DNA of 43,834 nucleotides from Aridibacter famidurans (GTDB taxonomy: Bacteria; Acidobacteriota; Blastocatellia; Pyrinomonadales; Pyrinomonadaceae), in NCBI GenBank assembly GCA_024103495.1, contig JAGFIQ010000084.1, positions 1 to 43,834 on the forward strand, read 5' to 3'. Of the stretch, positions 26,186-33,124 are shown piece by piece. A program made the translations under genes and the position numbers. Position 1 is the stretch's first letter. Each line of letters starts with the position of its first letter. The notes below the pieces were generated by a model, which saw only the letters and a program-made list of their open reading frames with translations, searched no databases and was not told the origin of the DNA.

Positions 26186-27112
26186 ATGAAGCAGTTTTTG
26201 TCCGCGCACAGGATTTCAAGCAGCGCGGCTTTTTTTGTGTTTGGACTGCTGATTGCGGCAGCGGCTTCGCCCGCAACAGCTCAGGACAAGGATGTCATCA
26301 CCGTGGATACGCCGCTCGTGTTGTTGAATGCGACGGTGACAGACAGAGACGGCAATCCGTCGCTTGGACTCAAGAAGGAACAATTTGCGGTTTCTGAGCA
26401 GGGAGTGCTTCAGGAGATCGAGATCTTCGAGACTGAAGAAACACCGTTCGCCGCCGTTATCCTTATCGACACGTCCGGGAGCATGGAACAGAGGGTAAGT
26501 CTTGCCCGCGCGGCCGCCTTGCGTTTTCTCGACGGACTTCGTGCTGACGACCAGGCCGCGATCTACAATTTCGACTCAAAGCTGACGCTCGTGCAGGATT
26601 TTTCGAACCTGCGTGATCTCTATCCAAGGGCGTACGACCTGAAAGCATCGGGGTGGACCGTGCTTTACGACGCGGTCTATAGCGCGGCACAGGAACTCTC
26701 GAAACGGCCCGAGAAGAGAAAGGCGATCATCGTCCTCTCGGACGGAGCCGACACGCGCAGCGGGCGTTCAGCCTCGAAGGCGCTCGACGCCGCGATGGAA
26801 GCGAACGCGACGATCTACACGGTCGATATGTCGGGGCTGAACACGGGAGGCACTTCCCGCATGCAAAACAGGGGTGTGCTCAAGAACTTCGCGGAAAAGA
26901 CCGGCGGCAGGTTCATAGAGACGCCCGGAGGCGTGCAGATGCGCGAGGCCTTCGAGAACATCGTTAAAGAGCTGGGGATCCAATACACGATCGGGTATTA
27001 CCCCACGGACACGCGAAAAGACGGCAAATGGCGAAAGATCGAACTGAAGGTCACGCCAGATTCGCTGAAGGTACGGGCAAGAAAAGGCTACAATGCGCCT
27101 TCGAAGGATTGA
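26186..27112 (+). CDS. VWA domain protein, 'VWFA-related Acidobacterial' type
   Basis: 308 aa, exported (signal peptide ending near ATAQD). After an N-terminal beta domain (VITVDTPLVLLNATVTDRDG, GLKKEQFAVSEQGV) comes the von Willebrand factor A fold with a complete MIDAS start D95-T-S-G-S, then LSDGADTRSG and the C-terminal YTIGYYPT and VRARKGY segment. That architecture matches a family expanded in Acidobacteriota and is the best taxonomic marker in the window. The metal-dependent adhesion site should bind protein ligands; the partner is unknown. The preceding secreted proteins are candidates by context only. Confidence 0.9.
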   Translation: MKQFLSAHRISSSAAFFVFGLLIAAAASPATAQDKDVITVDTPLVLLNATVTDRDGNPSLGLKKEQFAVSEQGVLQEIEIFETEETPFAAVILIDTSGSMEQRVSLARAAALRFLDGLRADDQAAIYNFDSKLTLVQDFSNLRDLYPRAYDLKASGWTVLYDAVYSAAQELSKRPEKRKAIIVLSDGADTRSGRSASKALDAAMEANATIYTVDMSGLNTGGTSRMQNRGVLKNFAEKTGGRFIETPGGVQMREAFENIVKELGIQYTIGYYPTDTRKDGKWRKIELKVTPDSLKVRARKGYNAPSKD

Positions 27113-27132
27113 ACACGGATCTTCGTATTGCG

Positions 27133-27783
27133 ATGAAGCTTAAAGACCAGACAACGATTGCACTCGGCTGGATGGTTCGTAGTGTGAATATGTGTGGAAA
27201 GCTGATTTGCGTCTTCTTATTGGCGTGTTCCTTGGGATTCACACCGGTCTTCGGCCAGGATCGGATAACATCGAAAGATTACGAAATCTATCGCCAAAGC
27301 CTGATCGATCTTCATTACATTCAAGAGGGTTTCTCGGTGCTAGTTTCTAATCGAACTGCGGCTTTCGATAGTTCAGGAGGTTGCGCTTCCAGCCTTGGAT
27401 TCTTCTTGACGGAATCCAGAGTATCCAGAGAGGATCCGGAGTTTGGAACTAACTTTAAGAAGCTCCCTGGCGAGAACACAAGTCTGGAATACGAGTTTGG
27501 CGACGATTTTGAACACTACTTGGTAGACCCTTCCGAGCTGGAAAAGATCGGTGTTCGAGGTGGATGGGAATCCCTGCGGCAAAGGTATCCGCTGATGAGC
27601 GGGATCGTTTCATTTTCGGGGGTTGTTTACAGCCTAAGTAAAGACAAAGCAGTGCTGTATTTGATCTTTTGGAAAGAAGAAAGTTGGCTAGATGGGTACT
27701 ATATGGTCTATTCGCAGGGATCGGAATCCTGGAAGTTGCTTGAGGCTTTCAAGGTTTGGCACTTGAGACCAGAAATGCAGTAA
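27133..27783 (+). CDS. Secreted hypothetical protein of atypical composition
   Basis: About 216 aa from ATG 27133; starts at 27172 or 27190 are also possible, and the one at 27190 (MCGKLICVFLLACSLG) gives the most typical signal peptide, cleaved after VFGQ. No family recognised. Features: DLHYIQEGFSVLVSNRTAAF, a Gly/Ser patch SSGGCASSLGFF, acidic stretches and a Trp/Tyr-rich C-terminus (WKEESWLDGYYMVYSQ). Its codon use is visibly more A/T-rich than the genes on either side, which may mean recent acquisition or weak expression. No Shine-Dalgarno sequence is obvious for any start. Confidence 0.65.
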   Translation: MKLKDQTTIALGWMVRSVNMCGKLICVFLLACSLGFTPVFGQDRITSKDYEIYRQSLIDLHYIQEGFSVLVSNRTAAFDSSGGCASSLGFFLTESRVSREDPEFGTNFKKLPGENTSLEYEFGDDFEHYLVDPSELEKIGVRGGWESLRQRYPLMSGIVSFSGVVYSLSKDKAVLYLIFWKEESWLDGYYMVYSQGSESWKLLEAFKVWHLRPEMQ

Positions 27784-27864
27784 GTCAGTTCGCGATGGTG
27801 GGCATTCCGTCATCTCCCGGTCTGAAGTGACGAGATTTGGGAGGATTCAACACACTCGAAGCAC

Positions 27865-28998
27865 CTACCTCGCCGTCCTGTTCTTTGCCTTGTCGCGCGC
27901 CCTTTTGAATGCCAGTTCGACAAGCCGGTCGATGACCCTCGTGAACGGAAGCCCCGAGCCTTCCCACATCTTCGGAAAGCCCGAAGCGTCGGTAAGTCCG
28001 GGGATCGTGTTGATCTCGTTGATCAAGAGCTCGCCGTTGTCGTTCCGCAGAAAGAAATCCACACGTGCGAACCCTGACCCGTCGACCGCCTTAAAAGCGG
28101 TAGCGGCCATCCCGCGTATCCTGCCGCTAAGCTCGTCATCGATCCTGGCCGGTACAACGAACTCGTTGTTCCCCGTCCCGGAGTACTTCTCTTCGTAATC
28201 CAGGAACCGCTTGCTTTCGTCGAGCACGATGTACTCGCCCGGGAGGCTCGCTTCCGGAGCATCGTTCCCGATGACCGCGCATTCGATCTCGCGCATATCC
28301 AGATTCTCTTCGACGATTATCTTCCGGTCGTACTCCGCGGCAAGCTTTATTGCCTCACCGAGGCTTTCAGGGTCCTCCGCCTTCGAAACGCCGACCGACG
28401 AACCCAGATTTGCGGGCTTCACAAAGCAAGGGAATCCAAGCTTTGCCTCGATCTGCCCGATCACAGCCTCGGGGCTTTCTTCCCATTCACCCCTGAGAAA
28501 CCACACATAATCGCATTGAGGAAGCTCCGCATCCCGGAACAAAGTCTTCATAAAGACCTTGTCCATCCCGCACGAAGACGCCAGCACGCCGCAGCCGACA
28601 TAGGGGATGCCGGCCATCTCGAGAAGGCCCTGGATCGTTCCGTCCTCGCCGAAGGTTCCGTGAAGCACAGGGAACGCAACGTCGAGAGGGATTTCCTCGG
28701 CGGCGTCCGTGCCATTTCCGAAGACCGTGATCCCGCGGACAGCCGTGTCGCCGAGCAAAGCTACGCGACGTCCCTCGAATCCCGAAAGATCGGGGCCGAC
28801 AGCCTCACTCGCCGACTTGGGAAGCAATTGCGCGGACTCAAGCGGGTTCAGCCATTTCCCTTCGCGAGTAATGGCCAAAGGGGTTACTTGGTACCGGTCC
28901 TTGTCGATCTCGCGAATCACGGTCGACGCGGACCGGACCGAGATCTCGTGCTCGCCTGAACGGCCGCCAAAGATCACACCGATCTTTATCTTTTCCAT
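27865..28998 (-). CDS. ddl: D-alanine--D-alanine ligase
   Basis: 377 aa ATP-grasp ligase making D-Ala-D-Ala for peptidoglycan. Seen: GVIFGGRSGEHEISVRSAS, VLHGTFGEDGTIQGLLE, PYVGCGVLASSCGMDKVFMK, PCFVKPANLGSSVGVSKA, and the metal-binding end LINEINTIPGLTDAS. It is last in the long minus-strand cluster, 6 bp after the arginase gene. It is slightly longer than E. coli DdlB because of insertions, as in DdlA types. Confidence 0.96.
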   Translation of the reverse strand: MEKIKIGVIFGGRSGEHEISVRSASTVIREIDKDRYQVTPLAITREGKWLNPLESAQLLPKSASEAVGPDLSGFEGRRVALLGDTAVRGITVFGNGTDAAEEIPLDVAFPVLHGTFGEDGTIQGLLEMAGIPYVGCGVLASSCGMDKVFMKTLFRDAELPQCDYVWFLRGEWEESPEAVIGQIEAKLGFPCFVKPANLGSSVGVSKAEDPESLGEAIKLAAEYDRKIIVEENLDMREIECAVIGNDAPEASLPGEYIVLDESKRFLDYEEKYSGTGNNEFVVPARIDDELSGRIRGMAATAFKAVDGSGFARVDFFLRNDNGELLINEINTIPGLTDASGFPKMWEGSGLPFTRVIDRLVELAFKRARDKAKNRTAR

Positions 28999-29004
28999 AT
29001 TTCG

Positions 29005-29967
29005 TTAAAGGATCAGCTTTCCGAGGGCAGAAAGGATGAGTTCCCCGGCGAGCTTTGCCGTGATGTTGCTTTGGTCGAGCATCGGATTGACCTCGACGAT
29101 CTCGAATGATCGCAGGCCGCCGTCTTCGGCGATCATCTCGAGCGCCAGATGCGCCTCGCGATAAGTTATTCCTCCGCGGACCAGCGTTCCGGATCCGGGA
29201 GCAAACCTCGGATCGATGATGTCCACGTCGAACGTCACCGCGTAACCTCCGGGAGCCCTGGACGCGATCTCGATCGCGTCCCGTACGCAGGCGTTCATTC
29301 CCCTCCGGTCGATGTCGCTCATCGTGAAGAACTGGTCCCTGATCCCGAGCTTGTGGATCAGCTCGCGTTCTCCGTCGTCGAGGTCTCTCCCCCCTATGTG
29401 CGCAAGGAACGAGGGCTTCAGCTTTGGAGAGAATCCCTCCAGCCCTACCATCTCCTCGGCACCGTATCCCAGAAGTGTCGCCAGCGGCATTCCGTGAGTG
29501 TTCCCGCTCGGTGACGTATCAGGAGTGTTCATATCCGCGTGAGCGTCGAACCAGATCAGGCCGACATCCTCGCTCTTGTCCCGGAAATGGCTGGCGATGC
29601 CCGAGAAAGTGCCGGCAGCGATCGAATGGTCTCCGCCGATGATCACGGGCAGATGTCCTTCGCCAAGGATCGACTTGATCTTCGCAGCCATCCTTGTCGA
29701 CGACTCCAGGATTTCCTTGAAGTGTTTGGGCTTCTGCGCTTCTTCGTTCTCAAGGTCCGGCGGGACTACGTCGATGTCGCCGTGGTCGGTGAGCTCGTAG
29801 CCGAGCGATCTGATATGCCCCTTGACGCGGTCACCAAGGAACTCGGCGAGCCTTATCGCCGAGACTCCCAAATCGCTGCCGTACTTGCCCGCCCCGTATC
29901 CGAGCGGGATGCCCACGAGTCCGACGTGCCTGCCTTCGCCCGGCTTGTACAACTTTCTTAGTTCCAT
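29005..29967 (-). CDS. Arginase (ureohydrolase family)
   Basis: 320 aa. All manganese-site motifs are present: GGDHSIAAG, WFDAHADMNTP, GNTHGMPLA and the DVDIIDPRFAPG region. The SGNTHGMP form and overall length favour arginase (rocF) over agmatinase, but ureohydrolase substrates can mislead. It sits between HPr and ddl in the cluster, 23 bp after HPr; a link between nitrogen metabolism and the regulatory PTS is possible by context only. Confidence 0.88.
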   Translation of the reverse strand: MELRKLYKPGEGRHVGLVGIPLGYGAGKYGSDLGVSAIRLAEFLGDRVKGHIRSLGYELTDHGDIDVVPPDLENEEAQKPKHFKEILESSTRMAAKIKSILGEGHLPVIIGGDHSIAAGTFSGIASHFRDKSEDVGLIWFDAHADMNTPDTSPSGNTHGMPLATLLGYGAEEMVGLEGFSPKLKPSFLAHIGGRDLDDGERELIHKLGIRDQFFTMSDIDRRGMNACVRDAIEIASRAPGGYAVTFDVDIIDPRFAPGSGTLVRGGITYREAHLALEMIAEDGGLRSFEIVEVNPMLDQSNITAKLAGELILSALGKLIL

Positions 29968-29990
29968 ACTCAGATATTATCCCGAAAGCG

Positions 29991-30263
29991 CTAGAGTTCG
30001 CCAAAGCCCTCATCGAAGAGCTTTGTCATCGAGGCGAAAGCGCTCTCTTCGTCCGCACCTTCCACTTGGATTACAAGCTCCATCCCGTTCGAGGCCGCGA
30101 GCGAAAGCACGCTCAGGATCGACTTGGCGTCGGCGTAAACGGACTTGTCTTCACGGATCAGCGTTATCGAGCTTTCAAATTCAGCGGCGCGCTTGACAAC
30201 AAGCGCCGCAGCCCGCGCGTGAAGCCCTAGCCTGTTCACCACCTTTACCCGCCCCTTGATCAT
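29991..30263 (-). CDS. HPr-family phosphocarrier protein
   Basis: 90 aa. H15 in RLGLHARAAA is the phosphohistidine used by EI and EII. S48 in DAKSILSVLSLAASNG corresponds to the HPr Ser46 site targeted by HprK, whose gene lies upstream. So both sites of dual regulation are kept. It overlaps the EIIA-Man gene by 4 bases (ATGA). No EI (ptsI) or sugar-specific EIIBC is in the window, which suggests a regulatory PTS. Confidence 0.95.
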   Translation of the reverse strand: MIKGRVKVVNRLGLHARAAALVVKRAAEFESSITLIREDKSVYADAKSILSVLSLAASNGMELVIQVEGADEESAFASMTKLFDEGFGEL

Positions 30264-30679
30264 GCTTTCGACTTATGCGGATCCAGCAGGTCCGCAGCCT
30301 TGTAGATGGATTCCTTGCCCTGGCGCTCGACGAGCTCCGCCATTTCCAGAAGCGCCATCTCCTTGTTCTGCGACGCGAGTTTGATAACCATCGGAAGGTT
30401 TACGCCCGTTACTACCTCGACCTCGCCCTCTTTGATGAACATCGCACTGATGTTCGTGGGAGTTCCGCCGAACATGTCTGTAAGAAGAAGGACACCGTTG
30501 CCGCTGGACACGCTCTTGATCGCGCGTTCGATCTCCCCCTTGGCCACGTCGACATTGTCATGCCATCCGATCGACACCGCAGCCACGTGCGGGATCTCGC
30601 CTACGACCTGCTCCGCTGCAGACACAAGTTCGTTTGCGAACTGGCCGTGGGAAACAACTACTCCGCCTATCTTTTTCAT
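30260..30679 (-). CDS. PTS EIIA component, mannose/fructose (EIIA-Man) type
   Basis: 139 aa, a single EIIA-Man domain. H11 in GVVVSHGQFANEL is the expected phospho-acceptor, and LLTDMFGGTPTNIS and VTGVNLPMVIKL are family signatures. With no EIIB/C/D partners nearby, it is more likely a phosphorylation-state sensor than a transport component. It lies between rapZ (18 bp upstream) and HPr (4-base overlap). Confidence 0.92.
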   Translation of the reverse strand: MKKIGGVVVSHGQFANELVSAAEQVVGEIPHVAAVSIGWHDNVDVAKGEIERAIKSVSSGNGVLLLTDMFGGTPTNISAMFIKEGEVEVVTGVNLPMVIKLASQNKEMALLEMAELVERQGKESIYKAADLLDPHKSKA

Positions 30680-30697
30680 TGAGTGATCTCCGTGGCG

Positions 30698-31594
30698 CTA
30701 TTTCATCACATCACGGTGCTGAACCGAAGTTTCATAGCCCAGCTTCCGAAGTGAATCGCCGATCCTTTCAGCTGCCATTACCGAACGATGCCTTCCTCCG
30801 GTGCAGCCGATCCCTATCGTCAGGTAAGACTTCCCTTCCTTCCTGTACAGGGGAAGAAGATACTCGAGCAGTTCAGTGAACCTTCGAATGGTCTCTTTGA
30901 CCTCCTCCTGCGACTGAAGGAACTCGACCACCCTCGGATCCGTGCCCGGGAGCTGCTTCAGTTTCTTCTCAAAGTACGGATTGGGTAAATGCCTCACGTC
31001 AAACAACAGATCGACGTCCCTGGGTACACCGTGTTTATGCCCGAAACTCACGATCTGCACCTGTAGCAGCACACCTTCCTCGTGCTCGCCGAACTTTTTC
31101 AGAAGCATCCGACGGAGCGTGTGAACGGTATGCTTCGAAGTGTCCCCGATAAGGTCGGCCTGACGCCGGACCTCTCTCATTGCCTCCCGTTCGGCGTGGA
31201 TCGCTTCCAAAACGCCGACGCCTTCATCCGCCGGATGCGGCCTTCTCGTCTCGCTGAACCTTCTTTTCAGTATCTTGTCCGAGGCGTCGAAAAAAAGGAT
31301 GTAGGGCTTCAGGCTCTTGCGCTGAAGCTTCTTCATCTCTGCCGTGAAGTCAGGCAGGAAATGTCTTTCCCGAATGTCTATCACAAGCGCCGCTTTCTCT
31401 ATCGCAATGTGGCCCTCTGAATTCGGTACCATCAGGCGCGCGAACGGCGACAGCATCGTGATCGGCAGGTTATCGACGCAGAAATACCCGAGGTCCTCGA
31501 ACGCGTTGGTGGCCGAGGACATTCCGGAGCCGCTGAGGCCTGTGATGATGATGAATCGTTCCTGCTTGTCCGGACTGGGGGGTTTGGTCGGCAT
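30698..31594 (-). CDS. rapZ: RapZ-family protein with degenerate Walker A
   Basis: 298 aa. The C-terminal domain has the family pattern, including VSFGHKHGVPRDVDLLFDVRHLPNPYF, ending IGIGCTGGRHRSVMAAERI. In enterobacteria RapZ binds GlmZ sRNA and glucosamine-6-phosphate; elsewhere the family (YvcJ) is a nucleotide-binding protein. Here the P-loop reads GLSGSGMSS (residues 19-27): Met25 replaces the lysine of GxSGSGKS, as read directly from codon ATG on the minus strand. NTP hydrolysis is therefore doubtful. The DNLP segment that follows is normal. It abuts the hprK stop without a gap. Confidence 0.93.
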   Translation of the reverse strand: MPTKPPSPDKQERFIIITGLSGSGMSSATNAFEDLGYFCVDNLPITMLSPFARLMVPNSEGHIAIEKAALVIDIRERHFLPDFTAEMKKLQRKSLKPYILFFDASDKILKRRFSETRRPHPADEGVGVLEAIHAEREAMREVRRQADLIGDTSKHTVHTLRRMLLKKFGEHEEGVLLQVQIVSFGHKHGVPRDVDLLFDVRHLPNPYFEKKLKQLPGTDPRVVEFLQSQEEVKETIRRFTELLEYLLPLYRKEGKSYLTIGIGCTGGRHRSVMAAERIGDSLRKLGYETSVQHRDVMK

Positions 31595-32584
31595 TTAGGT
31601 ATTTTCTCCGTCGCCGGCAACAGCTTTCGAATGCCGCTCTATCAGCTTCCGGGCGGCGTCGTGGCCTGCCGCCTTCAGGAGATGGATCCGTACGGCCGTT
31701 TCGACCAGCGTAGTGAGGTTGCGGCCGGAGCTTACCGGCAGCACGTACTTCGGGACCCTGATCCCGAAGATCTCTTCTTCCGCCGTTTCGAGACCCAGGC
31801 GGTCCACATCGACCATCTTCTCCCATCGCGTGAGTTCGATGCACAGGTCGATCGACTTTGAAGTGCCTGTAGCGCTCACCCCGAACAGGTCGCGGATGTT
31901 CAGGATCCCGAGTCCGCGGATCTCCAGGTGCTCGGCAGTCAGCGGCGGAGAGCTTCCTTCGAGCGTATCGCCGATCCGCTTGATGATCACCGAGTCGTCG
32001 GAGATCAGCCGGTATCCCCTCGTGATGAGGTCAAGTGCGCATTCTGATTTCCCGATCCCGGACTCGCCGAGCAATAGCACCCCGACTCCGTACATCCCGA
32101 GCAACACGCCGTGAAGCGTGATACTCGGCGCCAGTCGTTTCTGAAGAAACGCAGAAACCTCGGCGATGGCAACCGAGCTTACTGATCCGGTTCGCAGAAG
32201 CGGAACGCCGCCTTCCTTCAAGACCTCAGCCAGCACTTCGGGAATGTCGAGCCCTTTCGTAACCAAAACACAGCATATCTTTCCGAGGTCCAGGTTGCGA
32301 ACCGCGGCGTGCCGCCTTTCCGGAGCAAGCTGATTCAGATACGAGATCTCGCTCTGCCCTATGATCTGAAGGCGGCCTTTGTGAATGTAGTGCGCATATC
32401 CCGCGAGGGCGAGACCGAGTTTCTGGATCCGGTCGGAGTCGACGTGGCTGGTATCAAGGCTCTGACCGCCGCATATGATCTCGAGCCGGAGCCTGTCCGG
32501 GGCATTCTCCACGAACTCCCGTATGGAAATCGTCGGTTGACTGGTCGTTTCTCGATCCACAGCAGCGCATTGGTCAATGCTCAT
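31595..32584 (-). CDS. hprK: HPr kinase/phosphorylase
   Basis: About 329 aa from ATG 32584. It phosphorylates or dephosphorylates HPr on the regulatory Ser according to metabolic state. P-loop GESGIGKS (residues 173-180) is intact, and the HprK signature follows with RGYRLISDDSVIIKR and a later EIRGLGILNIRDLFG. The frame is open for another 102 codons upstream, but that part is low-complexity, basic and repeat-derived, so I reject it. Even the chosen ATG lies inside a heptamer repeat and lacks a Shine-Dalgarno sequence; GTG at 32560 is an alternative. The conserved part begins near TISIREFVE. Confidence 0.93.
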   Translation of the reverse strand: MSIDQCAAVDRETTSQPTISIREFVENAPDRLRLEIICGGQSLDTSHVDSDRIQKLGLALAGYAHYIHKGRLQIIGQSEISYLNQLAPERRHAAVRNLDLGKICCVLVTKGLDIPEVLAEVLKEGGVPLLRTGSVSSVAIAEVSAFLQKRLAPSITLHGVLLGMYGVGVLLLGESGIGKSECALDLITRGYRLISDDSVIIKRIGDTLEGSSPPLTAEHLEIRGLGILNIRDLFGVSATGTSKSIDLCIELTRWEKMVDVDRLGLETAEEEIFGIRVPKYVLPVSSGRNLTTLVETAVRIHLLKAAGHDAARKLIERHSKAVAGDGENT

Positions 32585-32605
32585 CGACCATCGGTCAATG
32601 GTCGA
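32571..32605. repeat. Heptamer repeat across the hprK start
   Basis: Five successive 7-base units: TGGTCAA, TGCTCAT, CGACCAT, CGGTCAA, TGGTCGA. Units 3-5 also form a 9-bp inverted repeat (ATCGACCAT / ATGGTCGAT). The hprK ATG is contained in unit 2, so the first residues of HprK may be repeat-derived. Confidence 0.55.
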
Positions 32606-32672
32606 TCTTCTCGGAGAGCAGTGCCAGGTCACTCGCCTAAAACTCCGGGATTGAACAATCGTTCCCGGCACA

Positions 32673-32720
32673 TTGAACCCGGAACCTGGAACCTGGGCCC
32701 TTGAACCTGAAACCTTGAAA
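32673..32720. repeat. Heptamer repeat at the 3' end of hpf
   Basis: Seven successive 7-base units, the last incomplete: TTGAACC, CGGAACC, TGGAACC, TGGGCCC, TTGAACC, TGAAACC, TTGAAA. The array ends directly at the hpf TAA (32721-32723). On the transcribed strand the unit reads GGTTCNA. Confidence 0.7.
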
Positions 32721-33083
32721 TTAGCGAGCGGTGTCGGGTTCCTGCGAAGGCGCGATCGCTTCGCCAACCTTCTTCGCCTTGTGCGATTTGTCGATGATCT
32801 TGTTCTTGAGCCTGAGAGCCTGTTTTTCGATCTTGTCGATCGAGTGAGAGAGGGAAAGGTACATATCCTCTTCCGAGCTGTTCGCGGCAAGGACCTGGTT
32901 CCTGAACTTCACCACGATCTCCGAACGATGCTGACCGCGCTCGACCTCGATGATGATGTGAGCGTGATTGTCATCCTTTTCAAAAAGATGGTCTATCTTC
33001 GCGAAATGGTCTTCCACGTGTTTCCTGATAGCCGGAGTAACCTCGATATGCCTTCCTGTGTACTCGAATTTCATTTGGTCCAC
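32721..33083 (-). CDS. hpf: Ribosome hibernation promoting factor (short HPF type)
   Basis: 120 aa. The YfiA/HPF fold is seen in MKFEYTGRHIEVTPAIRKHVEDHFAKI, the conserved HIIIEVERGQHRSEIVV strands, and EEDMYLSLSHSIDKIEKQALRLKNK. It binds the 30S decoding region and silences ribosomes in starvation. The long-form C-terminal dimerisation domain is absent; the tail is only a short polar segment. Its position directly after rpoN is the conserved one. Confidence 0.93.
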   Translation of the reverse strand: MDQMKFEYTGRHIEVTPAIRKHVEDHFAKIDHLFEKDDNHAHIIIEVERGQHRSEIVVKFRNQVLAANSSEEDMYLSLSHSIDKIEKQALRLKNKIIDKSHKAKKVGEAIAPSQEPDTAR

Positions 33084-33124
33084 CTCGTCTTGTTCTTAAC
33101 AACGCGATCGAAATGCTCTTTAGC

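Noticed and set aside
32585..32890. Extended N-terminus of hprK (102 extra codons)
   Set aside because: Overlaps hpf and heptamer repeats; basic, Ser/Arg-rich and unlike any HprK.
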